NCBI GenBank assembly: GCA_018384465.1
Contig: JAHAYQ010000241.1
Span: 1-8,817 of the forward strand
Direction of reading: 5' to 3'
From: Myroides sp.
Lineage (GTDB): Bacteria; Bacteroidota; Bacteroidia; Flavobacteriales; Flavobacteriaceae
DNA: 8,817 nt
The translations under genes and the position numbers were made by a program. Positions 1 through 6,130 of this stretch are shown one piece after another (the first letter of the stretch is position 1; the number at the start of each line of letters is the position of its first letter). The notes beneath the pieces were generated by a model. That model ran no database searches, was not told the origin of the DNA, and saw nothing but the letters and a program-made list of their open reading frames with translations.

Positions 1-34
1 TTAATTTAATATAAATCATATAGTTGAGTAATTA

Positions 35-793
35 ATGCAAGAGTACTGTGCTTATACAATCTTTGTAGATGAAAGCGGAACTGACAGTTTAAAAAACTTT
101 AAAGATGATGATCGATATTTTGTTTTAGCATTCTGCATCTTTGATAAAAACTACTATTCACAAGAAGCTGTCCCTAAGTTTCAAAAACTTAAATTTGATA
201 CATTTGGTCATGATCAGAAAATAATACATGGTTACGATATGATGAATTGTATTGGGGACTTTGAATGCTTGCAGGATTCTAAAATTAAAAATGTTTTTTT
301 AAATAGGTTAACTGAAATTATCGAATCTACTAATTTTATATTGATTTCAACAGTAATAGATAAAAAGCGTTTAATTGACAGATATGTTAATGCTCAAAAT
401 CCATATGATCTTGCTCTCAAATATTCATTAGAAAGGGTTCAAAGCTTTTTACATGAACGAAATCAAGAGAATAAAATAGCCCATATTATCGTTGAGTCTA
501 GAGATTCTAAATCTAATGAAAGATTAAAAAATGCATTTGTTAAAATAAAAAATGGCGACAACTGGAATCAGTCTTCATTTAATTTTGAAATTGAATTTGT
601 AAATAAAAAATCGAACTCAACTGGTTTACAAATTGCAGATTTAGTAGCAGAACCAATTCGTTGTAAATTTTTAAGACCTGAAAAATTACATCAAAATTTT
701 AGATCTCTTGAGAATAAATTCTATTGCAAAGGTGGACGTAATCATACTGGTAAGAATTTTGATGGTTATGGTTTAAAACTTTTCCCATATTAG
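35..793 (+). CDS. DUF3800 domain protein
   Basis: This 252-residue protein carries the hallmarks of DUF3800, a family predicted to have an RNase H-like fold and often found in mobile or defence-related DNA. The biochemical role of the family is not established. Visible motifs are the N-terminal hydrophobic strand ending in DESG (residues 12-15), a YFVLAFCIF strand (28-36), an acidic strand IIVESR (151-156) and the C-terminal GLQIADLVA (197-205). D12, E154 and D202 are the likely acidic centre. An in-frame TAA six bases before the ATG and no other Met until residue 69 fix the start, although the ribosome-binding site is weak (GAG at 26-28). It is the only gene on the plus strand and is closed by the terminator at 795-823. 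Its left neighbour lies outside the window, so a partner cannot be ruled out. The family call is firm; the function is unknown. Confidence 0.88.
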   Translation: MQEYCAYTIFVDESGTDSLKNFKDDDRYFVLAFCIFDKNYYSQEAVPKFQKLKFDTFGHDQKIIHGYDMMNCIGDFECLQDSKIKNVFLNRLTEIIESTNFILISTVIDKKRLIDRYVNAQNPYDLALKYSLERVQSFLHERNQENKIAHIIVESRDSKSNERLKNAFVKIKNGDNWNQSSFNFEIEFVNKKSNSTGLQIADLVAEPIRCKFLRPEKLHQNFRSLENKFYCKGGRNHTGKNFDGYGLKLFPY

Positions 794-794
794 A

Positions 795-823
795 AAAAAT
801 CCCGTTACTTAAGCGGGATTTTT
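795..823. terminator. Bidirectional intrinsic terminator between convergent genes
   Basis: A ten-base arm AAAAATCCCG (795-804) pairs perfectly with CGGGATTTTT (814-823) around a nine-base loop. T runs follow the GC-rich stem on both strands. It lies two bases after the DUF3800 stop codon and can also stop minus-strand transcription arriving from the Nudix gene, which has no other terminator. Confidence 0.85.
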
Positions 824-939
824 ATACTTATTAAATCAACCTCTATAACCCTACCGTCTACTAAAATCTAAAAATCGACTTACTGTCCTTTTATTTAAGC
901 AACTCTCTCATTCCAAAAATCTCCCAAAATGAATAACAA

Positions 940-1344
940 TTAAAACACCCGACTTACCACTTCCCCATTAAATAAAATACAATCTTGTACGCGTTGTTTC
1001 TGCACAGAACTTAACTCATCTACAGAAAACCATCTAAATTCAGAATGCTCTGAACTCAATTTAATATTTGAATTTTCAGCTAAATGACATTTAAATAAAA
1101 ATGCATGTGAGGTTACCGCAGAGTGAAAATACACACCAGATAAGTAGTCTATATGTATATCGCAGCCTAACTCTTCTTTACATTCACGAATAAGTGCAGC
1201 ATGTATGGTTTCCCCCATATCCAACCCACCACCAGGCAATCCCCAAGCACAATTGGTATAAGTTGCTTTTAGCAATAGAACTTCATTATTTTCATTGAGT
1301 ATGACGGCATGTGAACTTAGCCTATAAAAATCGTCAAATGCCAT
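940..1344 (-). CDS. Nudix hydrolase
   Basis: Nudix enzymes hydrolyse nucleoside diphosphates linked to another group, using divalent metal held by the Nudix box. The full box is visible: counting from the ATG used here (134 residues), G39, E45 and then RECKEELGC at 53-61, fitting GX5EX7REUXEEXGU with Cys at both hydrophobic positions. It is preceded by the usual WGLPGGG. The protein is one short Nudix domain without extra domains, so the substrate cannot be named. I chose the ATG at 1344 because GGGA lies six bases before it. A TTG at 1356 would add four residues but would put that GGGA inside the gene. The NTF2-like gene lies 81 bases upstream on the same strand with no terminator between, so they may be co-transcribed. 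Transcription probably ends at the shared terminator at 795-823. Family certain, substrate unknown. Confidence 0.92.
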   Translation of the reverse strand: MAFDDFYRLSSHAVILNENNEVLLLKATYTNCAWGLPGGGLDMGETIHAALIRECKEELGCDIHIDYLSGVYFHSAVTSHAFLFKCHLAENSNIKLSSEHSEFRWFSVDELSSVQKQRVQDCILFNGEVVSRVF

Positions 1345-1425
1345 ATTTTTTCCCAATTTAAATTAGATTTAAAATTTACACAGTAAAATAAATACAATAA
1401 GTATTACAAATACCTTCATTACCCT

Positions 1426-1857
1426 TTAATGTAGTGAGTTCGGTATAGAAATATGTTGATGCGCAACCTTCCATTTACCTTGAATTTTCTCAAAACAAAA
1501 CGTTGTTCGACACCAAGGTAAATTTAACGCTCGCGTTGTATCAGCATAATCAATTTTGGAATAACAATGCATAAAGGCTAAATCCGATTTCGCATGAATT
1601 TCTACTTTTCGTCTATATACACGTACATCATCGACAAAATCACCACTATACTTTTTCCACAATTGTTTAAATTCACTAACATTATTTTGCTGACTACTCA
1701 CGTCAAACACCTTAAAATGATCTGAACACATATCAGTTATTGCTTGTAAATCTAAACTTTCAATAGCCCTATCCCATTGTTTTATTTTAAATAAAATTTC
1801 TTGTGCATTATGTTTATCGCCAATTAACTGAACAAACAAAAGATTTACCCCATCCAA
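1426..1857 (-). CDS. NTF2-like (SnoaL/DUF4440-type) protein, start region possibly frameshifted
   Basis: The protein resembles the small NTF2-like alpha+beta cone proteins (SnoaL, DUF4440, SgcJ/EcaC type). These are either small-molecule enzymes or uncatalytic binding proteins, and the sequence does not decide which. Supporting signs are an N-terminal helix (IKQWDRAIESLDLQAI, residues 25-40), central FVDDVRVYRRKVEIH (74-88), and the family-like end FEKIQGKWKVAHQHISIP (122-139). The start is a problem. The frame opens at a TTG (1857) with AAGGA only one base upstream. The same AAGGA is ideally spaced for the ATG at 1853-1851, but that frame reads ATG GGG TAA and stops. One more G in the run at 1848-1851 would place that ATG in frame. 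A TTG at 1839 with GGGG eight bases upstream is an alternative real start. Possible co-transcription with the downstream Nudix gene. Fold call moderate, function unknown. Confidence 0.72.
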   Translation of the reverse strand: MDGVNLLFVQLIGDKHNAQEILFKIKQWDRAIESLDLQAITDMCSDHFKVFDVSSQQNNVSEFKQLWKKYSGDFVDDVRVYRRKVEIHAKSDLAFMHCYSKIDYADTTRALNLPWCRTTFCFEKIQGKWKVAHQHISIPNSLH

Positions 1858-1993
1858 ATCCTTATTATTTAGTTTAACTTATCAATAAATGCAATAAAAA
1901 ATATGTTACTTATCATGTATTTTTAAACATCTACGCCAGCCTTATTCTACTTATAAGTAAAACAAAATCTTAAAATATTCATTTCTCAATAAT

Positions 1994-2016
1994 AAAAAAA
2001 GCATGCCTAAGCATGC
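1994..2016 (-). terminator. Intrinsic terminator after yegP
   Basis: On the minus strand GCATGC-TTAG-GCATGC is followed by seven T. The arms are 2001-2006 and 2011-2016, and the T run corresponds to A at 1994-2000. It lies 26 bases beyond the yegP stop codon. The stem is short (six pairs), so efficiency is uncertain. Confidence 0.7.
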
Positions 2017-2042
2017 AATTTTCAATTCACTACAACGAATAA

Positions 2043-2375
2043 TCAGGTTAAATCTTTAATAACTGTTTGTATTCCATTATTTTTAACAGAATCTATGCCT
2101 TTTTCTCGTGATTGCTCACTAGAATAAAGCTGACTTGTACCAATGACCTGATGATTAGCTGCTTTTAAATTAAAATAAGGTTTTCCATTTTTTGCAGTCA
2201 AACGTTCATAACGAGAATCATCTATACAATTTTTTTGAACCGATTCAATACCCACAAGTGCCGATGGCTTTGCTTTATAAAGTTCACTTGTAAGGATAGC
2301 CTCTCCATTACCTGCTTTTAAACTAAAGCGATATTGACCATCATTCGCTTGAGTGATTTCAAACCATCCTGACAT
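2043..2375 (-). CDS. yegP: YegP family protein (two DUF1508 repeats)
   Basis: The 110-residue protein has the same length and two-repeat design as E. coli YegP. Each DUF1508 repeat reads roughly as a strand, KAGNGE/KAANHQ, then a TSELY/TSQLY turn and a helix ending in GI-SV. Repeat one covers about residues 3-50 (KAGNGEAILTSELY at 20-33); repeat two covers about 55-106 (NGKPYFNLKAANHQVIG at 63-79). The family is small, conserved and probably cytoplasmic; no biochemical activity is established and none is claimed here. The start is well supported by GAGG six bases before the ATG. It is a single-gene unit between the terminator at 1994-2016 and the inverted repeat at 2435-2475 in its upstream region. 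The identification rests on close resemblance to the remembered E. coli sequence, including the SQ-Y motif in the second repeat. Confidence 0.93.
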   Translation of the reverse strand: MSGWFEITQANDGQYRFSLKAGNGEAILTSELYKAKPSALVGIESVQKNCIDDSRYERLTAKNGKPYFNLKAANHQVIGTSQLYSSEQSREKGIDSVKNNGIQTVIKDLT

Positions 2376-2434
2376 ACCACACCTCTTCTAATTGCTTTTA
2401 TTTATGTGTATTTAAATAGACTAATCACAATTTA

Positions 2435-2475
2435 TTCTATTCATATGAAATATAAATGACTTTTTATGAATAGAA
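2435..2475. repeat. 11-bp perfect inverted repeat upstream of yegP
   Basis: TTCTATTCATA (2435-2445) and TATGAATAGAA (2465-2475) are perfect reverse complements separated by 19 bases. A smaller palindrome, TTCATATGAA (2440-2449), overlaps the left arm. No T run follows on either strand, so it does not look like a terminator. It lies 60-100 bases upstream of yegP and could be an operator or a leader hairpin; this is inference. Confidence 0.6.
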
Positions 2476-2543
2476 AAGTAGCTTATTAAAATAAGTGTTT
2501 ATTACACATCACTTTATTCAATATTTTTATTTATAAATGTCCG

Positions 2544-2577
2544 AAAAAAGGCAAAACCACCTATAAGTTTTGCCTTT
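2544..2577 (-). terminator. Intrinsic terminator after the CHMI-family gene
   Basis: The arms AAAGGCAAAAC (2547-2557) and GTTTTGCCTTT (2567-2577) pair perfectly over 11 bases around a nine-base loop. On the minus strand the stem runs into six T. It begins six bases after the stop codon of the gene at 2583-2951. Confidence 0.9.
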
Positions 2578-2582
2578 AAATT

Positions 2583-2951
2583 TTAGTTTGAACTTACAAT
2601 TTTTTTTGCATAAATATCACGTTGCATTTCCAAAACTTCCACACAAAACTGAACTGTGACATTAGATTGTTTAGGCGCTTTTTCACAAAGAACTTCAAGT
2701 AATTTTTCTGCAATTTCTTTTCTTAATTCAGCAGATCGTCCTGTTAACAAAGACAATTTAAGATGCATATATGCCTGATTTTGTTCATCATCACCAATTA
2801 CATAATCTGTTTGGCAGATTGCACGGCTTTTTATGTCTAATCCCGCTTGAGCATATCCGCCTTGAATTAAGGCCTGATTCAATGAAATTAATAATGGTTT
2901 TACTTCTAAATTTTCAATATTGTCTGAATATTCAAGATGAATGTGTGGCAT
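2583..2951 (-). CDS. 5-carboxymethyl-2-hydroxymuconate delta-isomerase (CHMI/HpaF) family protein
   Basis: CHMI is a tautomerase-superfamily enzyme that isomerises a muconate intermediate in homoprotocatechuate breakdown, using the N-terminal proline as base after Met removal. The 122-residue protein starts MPHIHLEYSDNI, matching the HpaF start, so Pro2 is present. Conserved arginines appear in KSR (R43) and GRS (R72). The C-terminal strand VTVQFCVEVLEM (98-109) also fits. The length is close to E. coli HpaF (about 126). The start is fixed by the need for Met-Pro; the ribosome-binding site is weak. No other homoprotocatechuate genes (hpaD, hpaE, hpaG, hpaH) lie nearby, so the real substrate may differ and this may be an orphan paralogue. 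It is flanked by terminators at 2544-2577 and 3051-3086 and so appears monocistronic. Family strong, substrate inferred. Confidence 0.88.
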   Translation of the reverse strand: MPHIHLEYSDNIENLEVKPLLISLNQALIQGGYAQAGLDIKSRAICQTDYVIGDDEQNQAYMHLKLSLLTGRSAELRKEIAEKLLEVLCEKAPKQSNVTVQFCVEVLEMQRDIYAKKIVSSN

Positions 2952-3050
2952 AGGATAATCTTCAAAATATTTTAATTAATTTATACCATGTTCATTTTAG
3001 TAAATCTGCATTAAAACCCATATCACTTACTTTATATTTTGATAGGCAAT

Positions 3051-3086
3051 AAAAAAGCACAATGCATTGAATGACTGTGCTTTTTT
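3051..3086. terminator. Intrinsic terminator after yjdM, bidirectional in form
   Basis: AAAAAAGCACA (3051-3061) pairs with TGTGCTTTTTT (3076-3086) around a 14-base loop, with T runs on both strands. It serves yjdM, whose stop codon is 12 bases away. A second hairpin, AAAAAAGC/GCTTTTTT at 3090-3109, sits immediately beside it and overlaps the last codons of yjdM. Confidence 0.82.
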
Positions 3087-3097
3087 TTAAAAAAAGC

Positions 3098-3442
3098 TTA
3101 TGCTTTTTTCACATATTCTGACTTCAATTTCATTGCGCCAACGCCATCAATTTTACAATCAATATCATGTCCATCAGCAGCATCTGGTAATAGGCGAATA
3201 TTTTTAACTTTAGTACCAACTTTGACTACAGATGATGAACCTTTAATTTTCAAATCTTTAATTACAGTTACGGTATCGCCATCTGCAAGTACGTTGCCAT
3301 TTGCATCTTTAATAATAGCGTCAGTTTCTGCTTCTGAAGTTTCGCCAGCTTTCCATTCGTGTGAACATTCAGGGCAAATAAGTAGGTCGCCATCTTCGTA
3401 TGTATATTCTGATTGGCACTGTGGGCAATTTGGTAAAGACAT
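3098..3442 (-). CDS. yjdM: YjdM (PhnA) zinc ribbon protein
   Basis: The 114-residue protein is nearly collinear with E. coli YjdM (formerly PhnA, 111 residues). An N-terminal zinc ribbon uses CPQC (C6, C9) and CPEC (C23, C26). It is followed by the signature IIKDANGNVLADGDTV (43-58) and the basic SH3-like part KVKNIRL...DIDCKIDGVGAMKLKSEYVKK. The family is often labelled an alkylphosphonate utilisation protein because of its position near the E. coli phn operon, but it is not a C-P lyase component and its role is uncertain. I chose the ATG at 3442 because the protein then starts MSLPNC as in E. coli and TTGAGA lies seven bases upstream; a TTG 42 bases further out would add a hydrophobic tail not found in the family. 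The stop codon lies in the loop of a perfect eight-pair hairpin. Identification is firm, function open. Confidence 0.95.
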   Translation of the reverse strand: MSLPNCPQCQSEYTYEDGDLLICPECSHEWKAGETSEAETDAIIKDANGNVLADGDTVTVIKDLKIKGSSSVVKVGTKVKNIRLLPDAADGHDIDCKIDGVGAMKLKSEYVKKA

Positions 3443-3568
3443 AAAAAATCTCAAAAAAAAAGAAGAAAAAATATAAAAATACACTATAACATTTTTATAT
3501 TTCTTTGATGTAGTGAAAAGTCTTATTTAAAGTATGGTTTTTTATTTTTTAAATATATAAATAAAATA

Positions 3569-3594
3569 AAAAGCATGTCTATGGACATGCTTTT
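3569..3594 (-). terminator. Intrinsic terminator after rraB
   Basis: AAAAGCATGTC (3569-3579) and GACATGCTTTT (3584-3594) form an 11-pair perfect stem with a four-base loop. On the minus strand the stem is followed by a T-rich tail interrupted by single A. It lies 21 bases after the gene at 3616-3996. Confidence 0.85.
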
Positions 3595-3615
3595 AATAAT
3601 ACTTAAATTAGCATT

Positions 3616-3996
3616 TTATGCAGGTTGTTCTGTGTCTAAATCTTCGTCTTCATCATCGTAGACGTAAGCCATACAGCCCCAACCATCGTATTCGCCATTA
3701 TACTCAGTTCCAATTTTAGTGAACCATTCTTCTAAATCTACAATATCTGAATAGTCTGGTTCCATATAAACATAAATTGTAATGAACCATTCATCTGTTT
3801 CTTCGTCTTGGAATAACGAAATTTTTTGCTCTTCATTTAATAAAAACAGTGCACATTTTTCCGCAGTTTCTTGGTTTTTAAATGCAATTGAATATTCAAT
3901 TTCATGAGCAACAGTTAAATCATCACCGTCTTCAGCCATTTGCCAAAGTACGTTGCCGTTGTCATCATCTGGGAATTGTTGATAATCGCGTGACAT
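3616..3996 (-). CDS. rraB: RraB-family ribonuclease E inhibitor
   Basis: RraB binds the C-terminal half of RNase E and lowers its activity, changing the decay of subsets of mRNA; this is known for E. coli. The 126-residue protein is strongly acidic, has an early acidic helix region (DDDNGNVLWQMAEDGDD, 10-26) and the diagnostic YDGWGC near the C terminus (103-108), followed by an acidic tail (DDEDEDLD, 114-121) like that of E. coli RraB. Between them lies an alternating strand-helix core (HEIEYSIAF, WFITIYVYMEP). It is shorter than E. coli RraB and diverges outside these motifs, so binding to the local RNase E is inferred. The ATG has AAGGA six bases upstream, an excellent site. It is a single-gene unit closed by the terminator at 3569-3594. 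Confidence 0.85.
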   Translation of the reverse strand: MSRDYQQFPDDDNGNVLWQMAEDGDDLTVAHEIEYSIAFKNQETAEKCALFLLNEEQKISLFQDEETDEWFITIYVYMEPDYSDIVDLEEWFTKIGTEYNGEYDGWGCMAYVYDDEDEDLDTEQPA

Positions 3997-4064
3997 TTTT
4001 ATTCCTTATTTTGAACATATATTTCTATGGTCTAGATTAGCCTATATATGTTTCAATTTGGAGA

Positions 4065-4088
4065 TTAATTACGACTTCGTACAATTAA
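4065..4088. repeat. Inverted repeat between rluA and rraB
   Basis: TTAATTACG (4065-4073) can pair with CGT (4078-4080) plus AATTAA (4083-4088), leaving a two-base bulge and a four-base loop. No T run follows on either strand, so it is at best a weak or factor-dependent end for rluA or a leader structure for rraB. Confidence 0.35.
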
Positions 4089-4112
4089 CTATTGATTTTG
4101 CAATGAACAATA

Positions 4113-4778
4113 TCAAAACGGCACATTGCCTTTAATTTCAACTTCTTTACCACTTAAAGGTTGCTTAAACGCCAAATAACTTGCATGCAACGCCATTCTA
4201 TTTAATAAACTTAAATCTGGTTCAGGATGATAAATTTTATCGCCAGTAATAGGATGACCAATATGCATCATATGCACACGAAGTTGATGCGAACGCCCTG
4301 TAATTGGCGTAAGTAAAACACGAGTAATATCTTCTTCTACATTATATTCCAAAGCTTTATACAAAGTTTTTGCAGATTTCCCCAACTCAAAATGCACCAT
4401 CTGACGTGGTCTGTTTTCCCAATCTGTAATTAAAGGAACCTCTACACTTCCCTCACCATCAAGCTTCCCTTGAACCAAAGCAATATAGTTCTTCGTTACG
4501 GTTCGCGCTTGAAACATCTTACTAATGGCTACTTCAGCATCTCTATGTTTAGCAAACATTAAAATACCCGAGGTTGCCATATCTAAACGATGTGTAATTT
4601 TTGCATTTGGATATTTTTCCAAAACACGTAAATATGCGCTGTCATGATGTTCAGGTAAACGCCCAGGTACAGACAACAATTCCGCAGGCTTTTCAATCAC
4701 CACTAAATCATCATCTTCATAGACAATAGAAAGTGGTTCTTGCGGAGGCATATATACAAATTTATCGTCTAAAGGCAT
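4113..4778 (-). CDS. rluA: Dual-specificity rRNA/tRNA pseudouridine synthase RluA
   Basis: RluA makes pseudouridine at 23S rRNA position 746 and at tRNA position 32 in E. coli. The 221-residue protein aligns by eye with E. coli RluA (219) along its length. PPQEP near the start, ELLSVPGR, the catalytic loop HRLDMATSG (63-71, Asp66 as nucleophile, compare Asp64 in E. coli), NRPRQ, and TGRSHQLRVHM (160-170) are all present. The ATG at 4778 is preferred because it leaves nine residues before PPQEP, about as in E. coli, though no clear ribosome-binding site precedes it. The open frame extends to a TTG at 4817, which would add 13 unsupported residues. The diguanylate cyclase gene ends 87 bases upstream on the same strand without an obvious terminator, so translation and transcription may depend on it. 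Identification is strong; the exact start is less sure. Confidence 0.93.
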   Translation of the reverse strand: MPLDDKFVYMPPQEPLSIVYEDDDLVVIEKPAELLSVPGRLPEHHDSAYLRVLEKYPNAKITHRLDMATSGILMFAKHRDAEVAISKMFQARTVTKNYIALVQGKLDGEGSVEVPLITDWENRPRQMVHFELGKSAKTLYKALEYNVEEDITRVLLTPITGRSHQLRVHMMHIGHPITGDKIYHPEPDLSLLNRMALHASYLAFKQPLSGKEVEIKGNVPF

Positions 4779-4865
4779 GAAATTACAGCATAGGGAGGAA
4801 AAAACGCAAAGTAGCAAGATGCATTTCGACTGTCAATCTTTCAGCTCATTTAGCCTTAACAGTTC

Positions 4866-5708
4866 TTAAGCAATTTGAATTGTCGTTTGTGATTTACCAA
4901 GTGCTTTGGCTTTATACATCAGCATATCTGCTGCATGTGTTGCATCATCTAAATCTTCAGGAAGATGATCGAATAAAATAATTCCCATACTAAAATCTAC
5001 ACCCGACTGCTCTTTTAAACCACTTTCATTAAAAGCGCGTCTTAAACGTGCAGAATACTCTTCAGCACCTTTGGCATCTGTTCTTTTTAATATAACAATA
5101 AACTCATCTCCGCCCATTCGCGCAACAATATCAGTACTTCTAGTGGCTTTTTTTAAAATTTCTGCAAACGCAACTAACACGTCGTCACCTTTAGAATGCC
5201 CTAAAGAATCATTGATTTTTTTAAAGCCATCTAAATCTATTACACCTACCGCAAAACCATGTGAAGATTTATGTGAATTTCTTCGAATATCATCATATTG
5301 CATTTGAAATGCACGAGAATTACTTAAAGCAGTTAGGCTATCTCTCATTGCCATTTTAGTCATTGCAATTAAACTTCCACGTACTTTAAATAGCAAAATA
5401 GCCACTACACTAAAAAATGCTAAGCGAACAAAAGCATTCCAATATGGCGCAAGTGTCTGCGTATATTGATGTCCCGAGCTAAAATCTGCATATAACCACA
5501 TGCACGTTGCGCCTAATATAGAAAGAACAGTTACTTTAGTGTTGTCATACCAAACAGCGACAGAAACGGGAATTAAATAGAACACTGAAAAGGAATATTC
5601 ATAGCCTGTAGCAAGATCTATCCACCCCATAATAAGCGTGAATAAAATAATAATACTTCGGCGAGTCAATGCACGTCCTGAAAGTAATTTTTCAACCTGA
5701 GTAAGCAT
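4866..5708 (-). CDS. Membrane-anchored diguanylate cyclase (GGDEF)
   Basis: Diguanylate cyclases condense two GTP into cyclic di-GMP, the second messenger for the motile-sessile switch. The 280-residue protein has four predicted membrane helices in its first 110 residues (about 18-32, 38-53, 60-75, 92-107). A short linker leads to a complete GGDEF domain starting at DSLTALSN (123-130). The metal-binding VIDLDGFKKIND (156-167) and the signature GGDEF (199-203) are intact, so activity is expected. An inhibitory product-binding site RxxD (R190-D193) sits exactly five residues before GGDEF. There is no EAL domain and no recognised sensor domain; the compact membrane part may be the sensor. The ATG at 5708 is the first of the frame, with a weak GGAT upstream. 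rluA follows 87 bases downstream. Enzyme call is firm; the signal is unknown. Confidence 0.93.
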   Translation of the reverse strand: MLTQVEKLLSGRALTRRSIIILFTLIMGWIDLATGYEYSFSVFYLIPVSVAVWYDNTKVTVLSILGATCMWLYADFSSGHQYTQTLAPYWNAFVRLAFFSVVAILLFKVRGSLIAMTKMAMRDSLTALSNSRAFQMQYDDIRRNSHKSSHGFAVGVIDLDGFKKINDSLGHSKGDDVLVAFAEILKKATRSTDIVARMGGDEFIVILKRTDAKGAEEYSARLRRAFNESGLKEQSGVDFSMGIILFDHLPEDLDDATHAADMLMYKAKALGKSQTTIQIA

Positions 5709-5963
5709 CTAAAATATCCAGAACACTATCTATTAATCATCATCTTAATGCAATATTTCAAAATACCCTACCCTAATAGCTTAAAATTTAACAACTTAAA
5801 TGTAACTTAAAAATTAGATATTAAGTTTTCTAGGTATTTAATTTAATTAAGATTTAATGAATGTTTGAATAATAAATTGAGAAATTATTTTTATATTTTA
5901 TTCGGAAGAATTTTTTAGGGTGTTGGGAAAAACAGTGTTTTGTTTACTTCAACTATCATGACT

Positions 5964-5992
5964 TTGTAAGTTATGATCTTATAGCCTATAAA
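5964..5992 (+). promoter_or_regulatory. Candidate sigma-70 promoter for the 5999-6130 element
   Basis: TTGTAA (5964-5969) and TATAAA (5987-5992) are separated by exactly 17 bases, giving four and five matches to the -35 and -10 consensus. Transcription would start near 5999, right where the GC-rich segment begins. The background is AT-rich, so chance matches are common; the coincidence of position is what supports the call. Confidence 0.5.
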
Positions 5993-5998
5993 CTTGTG

Positions 5999-6130
5999 AT
6001 CTATAGCGTCCTAAGTCGAATCGAGACCTTTTGGGTAAGTACTGCACTCGCGTTTTGCGCCGCTCACAGCATGCTACTCTTTTCGATTCCCGTCACACCC
6101 TTGAAACATATAATAGTGAAAGGTCGCTGA
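5999..6130 (+). ncRNA. Candidate structured small RNA or dispersed repeat element
   Basis: A 130-base island about twice as GC-rich as the DNA to its right contains nested pairing. GAATCGA (6018-6024) pairs with TCGATTC (6083-6089); inside it AGTA (6038-6041) pairs with TACT (6075-6078), and an apical GCG/CGC hairpin sits at 6050-6060. An alternative pairing joins GACCTTT (6025-6031) to AAAGGTC (6119-6125), so two folds compete. A promoter-like pair lies just upstream on the plus strand; no clear terminator follows. From memory only, similar segments recur between genes in Acinetobacter and some have been linked to C4-like phage antisense RNAs; I cannot check this. An overlapping 44-codon frame (GTG at 5996 to TGA at 6130) lacks a ribosome-binding site and is not called. 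Strand and boundaries are uncertain. Confidence 0.42.

Noticed and set aside
1949..1958. Ten-base palindrome ACTTATAAGT between the NTF2-like gene and the yegP terminator.
   Set aside because: Short AT-rich palindromes are expected by chance, and nothing else points to a binding site.
2771..2953. Plus-strand open frame of 60 codons.
   Set aside because: It lies antisense to the CHMI-family gene, which has clear family motifs, and has no start signal.
3222..3476. Plus-strand open frame of 84 codons.
   Set aside because: It is the antisense shadow of yjdM and resembles nothing known.
4779..4817. A 13-residue N-terminal extension of RluA from a TTG at 4817.
   Set aside because: It has no ribosome-binding site and no counterpart in E. 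coli RluA, whereas the ATG at 4778 matches the family's N-terminal length.
5071..5307. Plus-strand open frame of 78 codons.
   Set aside because: It is antisense to the GGDEF domain of the diguanylate cyclase.
6075..6100. The stretch TTTTCGATTCCCGTCAC resembles the 3' end of a tRNA and so a possible integration site.
   Set aside because: No anticodon arm, D arm or matching acceptor stem is present upstream, and no integrase gene is in the window.
5996..6130. A 44-codon plus-strand frame (GTG to TGA) across the GC-rich island; the frame is open back to 5876.
   Set aside because: No ribosome-binding site, no in-frame ATG before codon 26, and the composition and pairing fit an RNA or repeat better. 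It may still be annotated as a small hypothetical protein elsewhere.
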